Positions 35,901-43,808 of a DNA stretch of 52,080 nucleotides are shown piece by piece. The notes beneath the pieces were generated by a model. The model saw nothing but the letters and a program-made list of their open reading frames with translations. It ran no database searches and was not told the DNA's origin. Every line of letters begins with the position of its first letter. The first letter of the stretch is position 1. Origin of the DNA: Sphingopyxis sp. GTDB taxonomy: Bacteria > Pseudomonadota > Alphaproteobacteria > Sphingomonadales > Sphingomonadaceae. The stretch is from NCBI RefSeq assembly GCF_019459305.1, contig NZ_JAIBES010000138.1, positions 1 to 52,080 of the forward strand, written 5' to 3'. The translations under genes were made by a program, and so were the position numbers.

Positions 35901-36091
35901 TGGGTGACATTCTGTTCGAGCGTCTTGGCATCGGCGCCCGGATAGGTGACGCCGATGGTCAGCGACGGCGGCGCGACCGACGGATATTGCTCTACCGGCA
36001 GGCTGCGCAGCGCGATTATGCCCGCGAGCAGGATGCCGATGGCGATGACCCACGAAAAAATGGGCCGGTCGATGAAGAAGCGCGGGGTCAT
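32927..36091 (-). CDS. RND multidrug efflux transporter, HAE1 family (AcrB/MexB type)
   Basis: Proton-driven inner-membrane pump of 1054 residues with twelve membrane helices in two halves. Seen: N-terminal MTPRFFIDRPIFSWVIAIGI, porter domain (VTQVIEQELNGVEGFLYMAS), the essential proton-relay region GILVDDAIVVIENVERIM in helix 4, and the second-half repeat LSAKNAILIVEFA. The sequence is a good match to drug pumps, not metal pumps (CzcA). It lies between its adaptor and outer-membrane channel and probably expels amphiphilic or aromatic toxic compounds; specificity unknown. Confidence 0.95.
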   Translation of the reverse strand: MTPRFFIDRPIFSWVIAIGILLAGIIALRSLPVEQYPSVAPPSLTIGVTYPGADAKTLEQNVTQVIEQELNGVEGFLYMASTSESNGTASINLTFEAGTDIDNAQMEVQNRLRRVEQRLPEDVRRQGISVTEANSGFLLIVAITSKSGNTDPMEVNNFANTRVLDELRRVNGVGNVQAFAPEYAMRIWLDPQKLASYNLSAADALGAVQEQNSQTPGGQLGDQPIAKGAQLNAVITTQGRFTKPEQFESIILRANPDGSAVTLADVGRVELGSASYLFSSELNGKPMAGLAVQLTPGANALATAEGVRSQMAALEKGFPPDITWSIPYDTTPFIQLSIEEVVITLIEAMVLVFLVVFLFLHNWRATVIPTVVVPIALAGACLGLWMFGFSINVLTLFGMVLAIGILVDDAIVVIENVERIMNEEHLSPYDATVKAMGQITSAIIGITLVLIAVFIPMAFFPGSTGGIYRQFSMTLAISIAFSALLALTLTPALCATLLKPHDDTARKGKIGAFFDRFFARFNSWFGRTTDRYQGGVGKMLASPLRWLGVFAAMVLVTGLLFTRLPGSFLPQEDQGYLITVVQAPPGATSQRTAEATKQVKAFFAEQPQVANIVLVNGFSFFGQGQANAIMFTPLKPWDERTGDGDSADAIAGKAMGTLMGIKEAFAFSLSPPSIPELGTSSGFTFKLQDRGANGREALVAARNQMLGSAMQSKLLANVRPEGQEDAPVLKVDIDRIQARALGLSIGDVNATLAISFGSAYANDFTREGRVLRVLLQADAASRMTPQDVLDLRVRSANGGMVPFGSFSKAAWSAEAPQLQRYNGYPAMTISGEPAPGQSTGEAMAEMERLAETLPTGFAFEWTGISYEEKQSAGQIGLLLGLSLIVVFLLLAALYESWAVPVSVLLVVPLGVLGAVLFSMFRGLSADIYFNVGLITIIGLSAKNAILIVEFAIEQEAEGKSTLDAVMEAVKLRLRPIIMTSLAFILGMVPLVIASGAGAASRIAVGSGVMGGMIAATLLGIFFIPLFYLSVRKWISRKRPPAPTEKGLHEEPGHA

Positions 36092-36097
36092 GTCAGA

Positions 36098-37252
36098 TCA
36101 GCGCTTTGCCGCGGGCGTCGACGCCGTGCCCTTGGGCGGCGCAATCCGCACCGGCTGGCCGGGCTGGACCTTTTGCAATCCGTCGACGATCACCCGGTCG
36201 CCGGGGCGCAGTCCGTCGAGGATCGCCCATTGTCCGGCGACCATCGAGCCCAGCTTTACGGGGCGCGGGGTCGCGATATTCTTGGCGTCGAGCACCATCA
36301 CGCTGGCGGCGTCGGCGGTCAATCGGACTGCGCGCTGCGGGATCAGCATACCGTCGGCGCGGTTGCCAGCAAAGATGCGGGCGCGGACAAACTGCCCGGG
36401 CAGCAGCGCAGAGGCCGGGTTGGGGAATTCGGCGCGCAGTGCCGCGGTTCCCGTCGCCTCGTCGATCGACAGGTCGAGGAAGTCGAGGTGGCCGACGACC
36501 GGATAGGCGCTGCCATCCTCCAGGAGGAGCTGCACTTCGACGCGTTCCAGCTGCGGCGAGCTCACCTTGCCCGACCCCATGTCGCGGCGCGTTGCCAGCA
36601 GGTCCGAACTCGACTGGCCGAAATTGACATAGACGCGGTCGATTTGTTCGATTGTTGTCAGCAGCGTGCCCTGCGCCGCGCTGACCAGCGCGCCTTCGGT
36701 GACCTCGGCGCGGCGGGCGCGGCCCGAAATCGGCGCCGTGACCGACGCATAGCCCAGGTTCAGGCGCGCCGATTCCAGATTGGCCTGCGCCGCCTGCACA
36801 TCGGCCTCGGCGGTGCGCTGCGCCGCAACCGCGGCGTCATATTCCTGCTTGCCGATCGCCTGATCGGCGAGCAGCGGCTGATAGCGTGCGACAACCTGCC
36901 GCGCGTTCGCCGCGGTCGCCTGCGCGCGGGCCAGCTGGGCGCGCGCCGCATTCGAGGTTGCGTTCAACTGGCGCGGGTCGATGCGAAACAGCGAGGTTCC
37001 GGCGCGGACAAAGCTGCCCTCGTTGAACAGTCGCCGTTCGACGATGCCATCGACGCGGGCGCGGACTTCGGAGGTGCGAAACGCCTGCACGCGGCCCGGC
37101 AGTTCGATGACGTTGGGCACGGGTTGCGACCGGACGGTGACGATCGTGACCTCGGGCGGCGGTGGGGCGGGGGGCGCTTCGGACGCGCACGCGGTGAGCA
37201 ACAAGGCCAACGCGGCAACGCTGACGCTGGCAAAGGAACGAGCGCGACTCAT
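36098..37252 (-). CDS. RND efflux periplasmic adaptor (AcrA/MexA type)
   Basis: Membrane-fusion lipoprotein linking pump and outer-membrane channel. From the ATG at 37252 (AGGGG upstream) the 384-residue protein has a signal ending LLLTACAS (lipobox LTAC), a Pro-rich linker, beta-barrel/lipoyl halves (VRARVDGIVERRLFNEGSFV, SVTAPISGRARRAEVTEGAL) around a coiled coil (residues ~85-160), and the C-terminal PGDRVIVDGLQKVQPGQPVR. First gene of the operon, ending 6 bp before the pump start, and divergent from a TetR gene. Confidence 0.93.
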   Translation of the reverse strand: MSRARSFASVSVAALALLLTACASEAPPAPPPPEVTIVTVRSQPVPNVIELPGRVQAFRTSEVRARVDGIVERRLFNEGSFVRAGTSLFRIDPRQLNATSNAARAQLARAQATAANARQVVARYQPLLADQAIGKQEYDAAVAAQRTAEADVQAAQANLESARLNLGYASVTAPISGRARRAEVTEGALVSAAQGTLLTTIEQIDRVYVNFGQSSSDLLATRRDMGSGKVSSPQLERVEVQLLLEDGSAYPVVGHLDFLDLSIDEATGTAALRAEFPNPASALLPGQFVRARIFAGNRADGMLIPQRAVRLTADAASVMVLDAKNIATPRPVKLGSMVAGQWAILDGLRPGDRVIVDGLQKVQPGQPVRIAPPKGTASTPAAKR

Positions 37253-37319
37253 AAGAACCCCTGAATAATGCTGTATTGTGAAACGTAGAGGGCGCAAAAA
37301 CGCCTTGCACAAATCGCCA

Positions 37320-37335
37320 TGTAATTTAGATTACA
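37320..37335. promoter_or_regulatory. probable TetR operator (TGTAATTTAGATTACA)
   Basis: A 16-bp inverted repeat with 6-bp arms TGTAAT/ATTACA lies 68 bp upstream of the efflux adaptor start and 26 bp upstream of the TetR start, in the divergent promoter region. A TetR regulator acting on both genes is the natural reading; inference. Confidence 0.6.
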
Positions 37336-37361
37336 GAAAAGCACAAGGGAGAGAATCACGG

Positions 37362-37997
37362 ATGGTACAGTCCGACTTGCTGGAATGCCCGATGGGGCCA
37401 CCAACGCTGCGCGAACGCCGCCGCGATGCGATCCTCGACGCCGCCGAAGCGCTGTTTCTCGAACAAGGCTATGAACGCACCAGCCTCGCCGAAATCGTCA
37501 AACAGTCGGGCGGATCGCTCGCCACGCTCTATGATCTGTTTGGTAACAAACAGGGACTGCTCCACGCGATTGCCTCGCGCTGGGGCAACGAAGCCCGATG
37601 CCAGCCGGCCGAATCCATGGCAGTGGCGGATCTGTCGAACGTCGAATTGCTCAGGGGCTATGCACATCGGCAATGCGACCGGATGCGCTCGCCGCGCGCC
37701 GTCGCCCTGATGCGGATGCTGATTTCAGAAAGCCTGCGCGACCGCGATTTCGCGCTGCAAATCTATCGCGATCTCCACGTCCCGGCCATTGAGGAACTGT
37801 CGGCGCTGTTTGCCGAATGGGCCGCGGCCGGTCAGGCCGAAATCGACGATCCCGAAGCGGCGGCGAAACTGCTGCTCAGCATCGTCATCGGCGATTCGAT
37901 GCTCCACACGCTCGCGGGGCTCGAGGATGAATGGCTCGACAACGACCAACTCGACTGGCGCCTCCAGCCGTTCCTGTCGCATTTCAAAATCGTCTAG
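37362..37997 (+). CDS. TetR-family regulator of the RND efflux operon
   Basis: A 211-residue repressor: N-terminal HTH (RERRRDAILDAAEALFLEQG, SLAEIVKQSGGSLATLYDLF, GNKQGLL) and an AcrR/TetR C-terminal ligand domain ending WRLQPFLSHFKIV. Start ATG at 37362 preceded by AAGGGAGAG; a longer reading from 37278 would run across the palindrome and is rejected. Divergent from the adaptor gene, so it most likely controls the pump and itself. Inducer unknown. Confidence 0.9.
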   Translation: MVQSDLLECPMGPPTLRERRRDAILDAAEALFLEQGYERTSLAEIVKQSGGSLATLYDLFGNKQGLLHAIASRWGNEARCQPAESMAVADLSNVELLRGYAHRQCDRMRSPRAVALMRMLISESLRDRDFALQIYRDLHVPAIEELSALFAEWAAAGQAEIDDPEAAAKLLLSIVIGDSMLHTLAGLEDEWLDNDQLDWRLQPFLSHFKIV

Positions 37998-38077
37998 CGG
38001 CATAGGCAACGGGCATCTGTTGACATGGCTGTCAATAACTGAAAGCCTGCTCCCTTCGGCATCGGGAGCATCGCATC

Positions 38078-39430
38078 GTGGCCAGTACCGCCCTGCCATC
38101 GGCTGGCCAGCCCGACCAAGCCGACACACTGCGCCCGCGCACCGTCGCGGCCTACGCCGCCACCGCCGGGCCGACGGTCATCCTCGGCCTGCCGTTCAGC
38201 GTCTACCTGCCACCCTATATTGCCGAGGGCGGGATGATTTCGGTGGCGCTGGTCGGGCTGCTCTTTTCGCTCACCACCATCTGGGACGGTGTGGTCGATC
38301 CGCTGATCGGGACGATGGTCGACCGCGTCCGCACCGGGCTCGGCGCGCATCGCCGCTGGATGCTGCTTGCACTCGTGCCGCTCGCCTTGCTGCTGCTGGC
38401 GCTGGTGACGATCGGCGACCGGCTGCCCTTTGCCGCGCTGTTCCTGATGATGGTGCTCTTTTACTCGAGCTACAGCCTCTATGAAGTCGCGCAACTTTCG
38501 TGGGGCTCGGCGCTGGTCCGCACCCCGCGCGACAGCGCATTGCTCTACGGCATGCGCGACTGGTTCGCGAAGATTGCGCTCATCCTGGCGTTTGCGGCAC
38601 CCGCCGCGGCGCAAATCCTGATCCCGGGGGTCAGCCTGCAAGGCCGCATCATGGCCTATGCCAGCCTGTTCATGCTGATGGTGCCGATCGCGCTTTACGC
38701 GATCCGCCTCGTCCCGCCCCGCGCGGTCGTTGCCGAACCCGGCATCGGCTGGCGCAGCGAGCTTCGCGTCTCGCTGGCGTTCCCGCCGCTGATGCTGCTG
38801 CTTGGGGTGCAGTTCCTCAACAGCTTCGCCTTCGGGTCGCTCACCTCATTATTCGTCTTTTTTGCCGCGGCGGTGCTCGATCTCGACGGGCAAAGCGCGG
38901 TGCTACTGTTCGCCAGCTTCATCGGCGGAGCGATCGCGTCGCCCGTCTGGACCTTGCTTGCGCGGCGCTACGGCAAGCCGCCGATGATGGTCATGATGGG
39001 GCTGCTCATCTCCAGCCTGCTGATCGCCACCTTGTTCCAACGGCCGGTGGGAGTAGGGCAGGCGGCGGGCTTTTCGATCATGCTCGGGACCGGGTTTGTC
39101 GGATTGCTTTTCACCCATTCGATGCTCGCCGACATCATCCCGGGCGATGCGATACGCTGCGGGCGAAATCGATCGGCGTTTCTGTTCGCGCTGCTCAACC
39201 TGATGCAGAAATTCGGCGTCGCTGCCGCCATCGCCGTCAGCTACCTGCTGCTTGATCTCGTCGGCTTCGATCCGAAAAACGGCGCGGCGGCGGCGCGCGA
39301 ACTGCATCTGGTTTTCGCACTCCAGCCGATGATCAGCTGGATGATCATGATCGCACTGCTCCTTTTGATGCGCCGGGCGCTGGCGCGCGAAGCCGACCCT
39401 GCACTTGCAATCGCCGCAGCGCGCCAGTAA
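38078..39430 (+). CDS. MFS transporter, GPH (glycoside-pentoside-hexuronide) cation symporter type
   Basis: A 450-residue membrane protein with about twelve helices. The MelB-like signature DGVVDPLIGTMVDRVRTGLG after helix 2 and RDSALLYGMRDWFAKIALIL place it in the GPH group, which moves sugars or related solutes with Na+ or H+. Start is a GTG at 38078 with GGGAG upstream. It stands alone between tetR and secE, so the substrate cannot be inferred from neighbours. Confidence 0.85.
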   Translation: MASTALPSAGQPDQADTLRPRTVAAYAATAGPTVILGLPFSVYLPPYIAEGGMISVALVGLLFSLTTIWDGVVDPLIGTMVDRVRTGLGAHRRWMLLALVPLALLLLALVTIGDRLPFAALFLMMVLFYSSYSLYEVAQLSWGSALVRTPRDSALLYGMRDWFAKIALILAFAAPAAAQILIPGVSLQGRIMAYASLFMLMVPIALYAIRLVPPRAVVAEPGIGWRSELRVSLAFPPLMLLLGVQFLNSFAFGSLTSLFVFFAAAVLDLDGQSAVLLFASFIGGAIASPVWTLLARRYGKPPMMVMMGLLISSLLIATLFQRPVGVGQAAGFSIMLGTGFVGLLFTHSMLADIIPGDAIRCGRNRSAFLFALLNLMQKFGVAAAIAVSYLLLDLVGFDPKNGAAAARELHLVFALQPMISWMIMIALLLLMRRALAREADPALAIAAARQ

Positions 39431-39589
39431 AGGCCGCTTTCATTCGGACAGATGCGCCGTTTTCCTTCCGCCTTTCGCCGACACGCTCGGGGAGGGTGGG
39501 CGGACTATTGCCCAAAAGCGCGCTTGACGCGGGGGGCGCGGCAACCCATCTGGCCCGAAGCAGAATATTATTAGGACAGGACGATCGAC

Positions 39590-39787
39590 ATGGCGAAAAC
39601 CAGCCCGGCTGAGTTCATCAATCAGGTGCGCGCCGAAGCCCGGAAGATCGTCTGGCCGACGGGGCGTGAGACGTTGCAGACGACGATCATGGTGCTCATC
39701 ATGACGACGATCCTCGCGCTGTTCTTTCTCGGCGTCGACACAGTTTTCAACGCGATCGTCAGCTGGCTGACGTCGCTCGCGCGCTAA
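39590..39787 (+). CDS. secE: preprotein translocase subunit SecE
   Basis: Essential single-helix subunit of the SecYEG channel. The 65-residue protein (MAKTSPAEFINQVRAEARKI) has the conserved VRAEARKIVWPTGRET amphipathic segment followed by one transmembrane helix (IMVLIMTTILALFFLGV). The upstream 159 bp hold no gene; a TTGACG at 39524 could be a -35 box but no clear -10 follows. nusG starts 34 bp downstream. Confidence 0.97.
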   Translation: MAKTSPAEFINQVRAEARKIVWPTGRETLQTTIMVLIMTTILALFFLGVDTVFNAIVSWLTSLAR

Positions 39788-39821
39788 TCGCCGCAGTTAC
39801 AGGGACAGGATACGGACACAC

Positions 39822-40358
39822 ATGGCGCGCTGGTACATCATTCACGCCTATTCGGGTTTCGAAAACAAGGTGCGCGATTCCGTGCTTTCCGAAGCCGAAC
39901 GCATGGGCCTTACCGAATTTGTCGAAGCGGTCGAAGTGCCGGTGGAAACCGTCACCGAGGTGAAGCGCGGCAAAAAGGTTCAGGCTGAACGCAAGTTCTT
40001 CCCCGGCTATGTCCTCGCCAAGCTGACGATGACCGACGATGTCTATCACCTCGTGAAAAACACCCCGAAGGTCACGGGCTTTCTGGGGTCGATGGGCAAA
40101 CCGCAGGCGATCAGCGAATCCGAAGCCGCGCGCATCCTGAACAGCAAGGAAGAGGCTGCGGCCCGTCCGAAGCAGGAAATTCGTGTCGATTACGAAATCG
40201 GCGATCAGGTCAAGGTGCTCGACGGTCCCTTCGCCAGCTTCAACGGGCTGGTCGAGGAACTCGATTTCGAAAAGGCGCGCGTCAAGGTGTCGGTGTCGAT
40301 CTTCGGTCGCGCCACCCCGGTCGAACTCGACTTCGAACAGGTCGAACGCATGAAGTGA
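39822..40358 (+). CDS. nusG: transcription termination/antitermination factor NusG
   Basis: Binds RNA polymerase and couples it to ribosomes or Rho. The 178-residue protein has the NGN domain (MARWYIIHAYSGFENKVRDS, FFPGYVLAKLTM, VTGFLGSMGKP) and the C-terminal KOW domain (GDQVKVLDGPFASFNGLVEE, VKVSVSIFGRATPVELDF). Follows secE, as in most bacteria. Confidence 0.98.
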   Translation: MARWYIIHAYSGFENKVRDSVLSEAERMGLTEFVEAVEVPVETVTEVKRGKKVQAERKFFPGYVLAKLTMTDDVYHLVKNTPKVTGFLGSMGKPQAISESEAARILNSKEEAAARPKQEIRVDYEIGDQVKVLDGPFASFNGLVEELDFEKARVKVSVSIFGRATPVELDFEQVERMK

Positions 40359-40398
40359 TGGCCGTTGGCTGTCGCTACCTCAAGGAACGGATGACGAT

Positions 40399-41328
40399 AT
40401 GAGCCTGACTCCCGCCGAGATTCAGGCTCGCATCGATCGCGTCCGCGAAATTCAGTCCGCTTTCTCGCCGGAAAAAGTCGTCAGTGCAGTCACGCAACTG
40501 TTCGATCTCGTCCCCGCCGAAGAGCCCGACGAATATAGCTTCCCCGCCTTCGACAAGCCGACCCGCGACCGCATTTTCGGCGGACAGGTGATTGCGCAGG
40601 CGCTGGTTGCTGCGGCGCGCACCGTCGATCCGCGCAAATCGGCGCATTCGCTCCACGCCTATTTCCTGCGCGGCGGCGATGAAGCCAAGCCGCTGCATTT
40701 TCGCGTTCACCGCGATTTCGACGGGCGCAGCTTCGCCAACCGCCGCGTCGTCGTGCGTCAGGATGGCAAGGTGATCTTCAACCTCACCGCATCCTTTCAC
40801 GCCCCCGAACCCGGCGCCGCGCATCAGGTGCCGATGCCCGACCTGCTGCCGCCCGATCAATGCGTCGAATTCACCGAAAATCTTGCTGCCGATCCCAATG
40901 TCAGCGACGCCCAGCTCGACCGCATGGCGTGCCTGCGCCCGTTCGAGATGCGCAGTTTTCGGCCGCCCTCAACCGAAAAGGCATCGGCGCATTATCAATG
41001 GTACCGCCTCGCGGCGCCGATCGGCGACGACCCGCTGCTCCACCGCGCCTTCCTTTCCTATGCGTCCGACATGGGGCTGCTTTCCTCATCGCTGATGCCA
41101 CACGGCTTCACCTGGTCGACCCCCGGGCTGTTTTCGACCAGCCTCGATCACGCGATGTGGTTCCATGACGATATTCGCGTCGATGAGTGGTTCGCCTATG
41201 TGATGGACAGCGACTGGACCGGCGCCGCGCGCGGCATCAACCGCGGCCTCGTCTATCGCCAGGATGGGACGCTGATCGCATCGGTGATGCAGGAAGGCTT
41301 GCTGCGGCTGGTGCCGCCCGCCGCCTGA
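40399..41328 (+). CDS. tesB: acyl-CoA thioesterase II
   Basis: Double hot-dog enzyme hydrolysing acyl-CoA to free acid and CoA. The 309-residue protein shows the N-terminal hot-dog (RIFGGQVIAQALVAAARTVD, HSLHAYFLRGGDEAKPLHFR), and the C-terminal half with FLSYASDMGLLSSSLMPHG and SLDHAMWFHDDIRVDEW containing the catalytic region, ending RGLVYRQDGTLIASVMQEGL, all typical of TesB. AAGGAACGG precedes the ATG. It lies 40 bp after nusG and 164 bp before rplK, in the same direction. Confidence 0.93.
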   Translation: MSLTPAEIQARIDRVREIQSAFSPEKVVSAVTQLFDLVPAEEPDEYSFPAFDKPTRDRIFGGQVIAQALVAAARTVDPRKSAHSLHAYFLRGGDEAKPLHFRVHRDFDGRSFANRRVVVRQDGKVIFNLTASFHAPEPGAAHQVPMPDLLPPDQCVEFTENLAADPNVSDAQLDRMACLRPFEMRSFRPPSTEKASAHYQWYRLAAPIGDDPLLHRAFLSYASDMGLLSSSLMPHGFTWSTPGLFSTSLDHAMWFHDDIRVDEWFAYVMDSDWTGAARGINRGLVYRQDGTLIASVMQEGLLRLVPPAA

Positions 41329-41492
41329 GCCGCTTCAGGCTTGTTTTCCGCAGCATTTGCGCTTATGCGCGCCGCTTCGCGTCAGATAAGGGCGTGATTC
41401 CGCGCGGGAGGAAGGGGTGATGCCCTTCTGTTCGACCGCTTATTTTGAGGTCTCGCTGCACGGCGGGACCGACAGAAAGATAGGAGGCCATC

Positions 41493-41924
41493 ATGGCTAA
41501 GAAGATCAGCGGCTATATCAAGCTGCAAGTTCCGGCAGGGACCGCAAACCCATCGCCGCCGCTCGGGCCGGCACTCGGCCAGCGCGGTGTCAACATCATG
41601 GAATTCTGCAAGGCGTTCAACGCCGTGACCGATTCCCTGGAAAAGGGCACCCCGACCCCGACCATCATCACCGTGTTCGCGGACAAGAGCTTTTCGTTCG
41701 TCACGAAAACGCCCCCCGCGACCTATCTGATCAAGAAGGCCGCAAACCTGAAGTCGGGTTCGAAAGAGCCTGGCAAGATCAGCGGCGGCAAGATCGCCCG
41801 CTCGAAATTGACCGAAATCGCCGAGATCAAGATGAAGGATCTCAACGCGAACGATCTGGAACAAGCGACGAAGATCATCGAGGGCAGCGCGCGCTCGATG
41901 GGCCTCGAAGTGACGGAGGGCTGA
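41493..41924 (+). CDS. rplK: 50S ribosomal protein L11
   Basis: Part of the GTPase-associated centre; binds 23S rRNA with L10/L12. The 143-residue protein is full length: [53 protein letters not shown], and the C-terminal RNA-binding domain. An AGGAGG ribosome site precedes the ATG. The 164-bp gap before it could hold a promoter. rplA follows 4 bp later. Confidence 0.98.
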   Translation: MAKKISGYIKLQVPAGTANPSPPLGPALGQRGVNIMEFCKAFNAVTDSLEKGTPTPTIITVFADKSFSFVTKTPPATYLIKKAANLKSGSKEPGKISGGKIARSKLTEIAEIKMKDLNANDLEQATKIIEGSARSMGLEVTEG

Positions 41925-41928
41925 TCCG

Positions 41929-42627
41929 ATGGCAAAGCTGACCAAGAAGCAGAAGTCCCTCGAGGGCAAGGTTGACAGCCTCAAGCTGCACACCGTTGAC
42001 GAAGCGCTCAAGACCGTGCGCGAGCTGGCCTCGGCCAAGTTCGACGAAACGCTCGAAGTCGCTCTGAACCTGGGCGTCGATCCGCGCCACGCCGACCAGA
42101 TGGTCCGCGGCGTCGTGACGCTTCCCGCCGGGACCGGCAAGGACGTCAAGGTCGCCGTGTTCGCGCGCGGCGACAACGCCGACAAGGCGCTGGCCGCCGG
42201 TGCCGACAAGGTCGGTGCCGAAGACCTGATGGAAGACATGCTCGCGGGCAACCTCGACTATGGCCGCGTCATCGCGACGCCGGACATGATGGGCATCGTC
42301 GGCCGCCTCGGTAAGACGCTGGGTCCGAAGGGCCTGATGCCGAACCCGAAGCTGGGCACCGTCACCCCGAACGTCGCCGAAGCCGTGAAGGCCGCCAAAG
42401 GCGGTCAGATCGAATTCCGCGTCGAAAAGGCCGGCATCATCCACGCTGGTCTGGGCAAGCTGTCGTTCGGCGAGGAAAAGCTCCGCCAGAACTTCGACGC
42501 CTTCGTCGACGCGATCGTCAAGGCGAAGCCGGCTGGCGCCAAGGGCAAGTACGTTCGCAAGATCGCGCTGTCGTCGTCGATGGGTCCGGGCGTGAAGGTC
42601 GATACGGCCGACGTGACCGGCGCCTGA
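41929..42627 (+). CDS. rplA: 50S ribosomal protein L1
   Basis: L1-stalk protein and, in many bacteria, translational repressor of its own rplK-rplA mRNA. The 232-residue protein has [24 protein letters not shown] sequence, [20 protein letters not shown], and [19 protein letters not shown]. It ends the string; a clear terminator follows, so rplJ-rplL are not in this transcript. Confidence 0.98.
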   Translation: MAKLTKKQKSLEGKVDSLKLHTVDEALKTVRELASAKFDETLEVALNLGVDPRHADQMVRGVVTLPAGTGKDVKVAVFARGDNADKALAAGADKVGAEDLMEDMLAGNLDYGRVIATPDMMGIVGRLGKTLGPKGLMPNPKLGTVTPNVAEAVKAAKGGQIEFRVEKAGIIHAGLGKLSFGEEKLRQNFDAFVDAIVKAKPAGAKGKYVRKIALSSSMGPGVKVDTADVTGA

Positions 42628-42648
42628 GCGGCACCAACTGATTTAGCG

Positions 42649-42682
42649 AAGGGCCGGGGGAAACTCCGGCCCTTTTCTTTTT
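42649..42682 (+). terminator. rho-independent terminator after rplA
   Basis: Stem AAGGGCCGG / CCGGCCCTT around a GGGGAAACT-like loop, followed by TTCTTTTT. Placed 22 bp after the rplA stop. Confidence 0.88.
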
Positions 42683-42775
42683 GGGTATCCCGACCGTCAG
42701 GAGGCCCGAGGGACCAACCGGAAATGTCGTGGCGCGTGCAAAGCCGCGCCTCCCCGAAGGCAGGCCGCAAAAAGG

Positions 42776-43282
42776 CTAAGCTTCGCCGCGCGTTTCGATC
42801 AGCGATGCTGCCAGCGCTTCGGCGGGGGACTTGCCGCCCCACAGCACGAACTGGAACACCGGGTAAAAGCGCTCGCATTCGTCGATCGCGCTTTCGATCA
42901 GCGTTTCGGTCATGTCGAGCGACAGCGATGCGTCGCTACCGATCAGCATGCCGTGGCGGAACAGGATCGTGCCGCTGTTCGACCACAGCTCGAAATGGCC
43001 AAGCCACAATTGTTCGTTGATCAGCGCCAGCGCCTCATGCGCGACAGCGCGCTTGTCTTCGACCACGCGGATGTCGGGAAAAGCGAGCAGTTGGATGACG
43101 CCGTCGTCGGCGCGCCATACCGCGCGCAGCTCATAAGTTGTCCAGCTACCCTGCGCCGTCGCGACGATCTCGTCCTCGCCGACCATCTCGTGCGGCCAGT
43201 CGTGCGCGGCGAAATAGGAGGACAGCATGTCCATCGGCGCGGCGTCCTGACCGTCTTCGTCGTCGTAAATATCTTCGCTCAT
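42776..43282 (-). CDS. YbjN domain-containing protein
   Basis: A 168-residue cytoplasmic protein with an acidic N-terminus (MSEDIYDDEDGQDAAP) and a YbjN-type fold: LSSYFAAHDWPHEMVGEDEI, AQGSWTTYELRAVWRADDGV, LINEQLWLGHFELWSNSGTI and a C-terminal ETLIESAIDECERFYPVFQF. In sphingomonads this gene often lies beside proC; here proC is ~6 kb away. Fold resembles type III chaperone-like proteins; the biochemical role is not known. Confidence 0.8.
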   Translation of the reverse strand: MSEDIYDDEDGQDAAPMDMLSSYFAAHDWPHEMVGEDEIVATAQGSWTTYELRAVWRADDGVIQLLAFPDIRVVEDKRAVAHEALALINEQLWLGHFELWSNSGTILFRHGMLIGSDASLSLDMTETLIESAIDECERFYPVFQFVLWGGKSPAEALAASLIETRGEA

Positions 43283-43330
43283 GGGGGCGCTTTAGCGGGG
43301 TTTGGCGGGAGTGGCGAGTCCGGGAATATC

Positions 43331-43429
43331 CGTCGCCCCCGCGATGGGTGGCCAGAGTCACGCGCCGCCTGACACGGCCATTGGCAACCTCATGCTACGC
43401 CGCTGGCGGCCCCCATCGCGGGGGCGACG
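43331..43429. repeat. REP-like element with 18-bp inverted arms
   Basis: CGTCGCCCCCGCGATGGG at 43331-43348 is repeated exactly in inverted form at 43412-43429, separated by 63 bp. It fills most of the gap between the YbjN-like and UbiK-like genes. Extragenic location and GC-rich palindromic arms suggest a REP/BIME-type repeat. Confidence 0.7.
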
Positions 43430-43438
43430 CTTCTTTCG

Positions 43439-43771
43439 CTATTTCGCTTTCGGCTTTGCTGCGGGCTTGGCAGTCACAGGCTTCGCGGCAGCAGGCTTTG
43501 CCGCCGCGGCCTTCGGCGCCGCCGCAGGCTTCGCTCCGCCTTCCAGCTTGTCGAGCCGCGCCTTCAGCGCTTCGGTCTCGGCGCGCGCCGTCGCCGCCAT
43601 CTGCTTCACCGCTTCAAATTCTTCGCGGCTGACGAAATCCATCCGGCCGACCCATTCCTTGGCGCGTTCGCGCATCGCGGCCTCGGCCTCGCGGCCGGCA
43701 CCAGCAACGGTTCCGGCAACGCCGTTCACCATCTTGGCCAGATCGTCGAAAAAGCGGTTCTCGCTCTGCAT
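43439..43771 (-). CDS. UbiK-like accessory factor (BMFP family) with Ala/Lys-rich tail
   Basis: Small coiled-coil protein; the family (BMFP/UbiK) assists ubiquinone biosynthesis and can fuse membranes. From the ATG at 43771 (AAAGGAA seven bases upstream) the 110-residue protein starts MQSENRFFDDLAKMVNGVAG, with the conserved VSREEFEAVKQMAATARAET then LKARLDKLE coiled coil. The last ~30 residues are a Lys-Pro-Ala repeat (AAAKPAAAKPVTAKPAAKPK), longer than in enterobacterial UbiK; a polymorphic low-complexity tail. Confidence 0.82.
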   Translation of the reverse strand: MQSENRFFDDLAKMVNGVAGTVAGAGREAEAAMRERAKEWVGRMDFVSREEFEAVKQMAATARAETEALKARLDKLEGGAKPAAAPKAAAAKPAAAKPVTAKPAAKPKAK

Positions 43772-43808
43772 CTTCAAATTCCTTTGTCGGACGTTCAGTC
43801 CCTTGCCG

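Noticed and set aside
34817-37264. An 815-codon open frame on the plus strand opposite the RND pump and adaptor genes
   Set aside because: Its protein is Arg/His/Asp-rich with no family features; it is the antisense shadow of two well-supported efflux genes in high-GC DNA.
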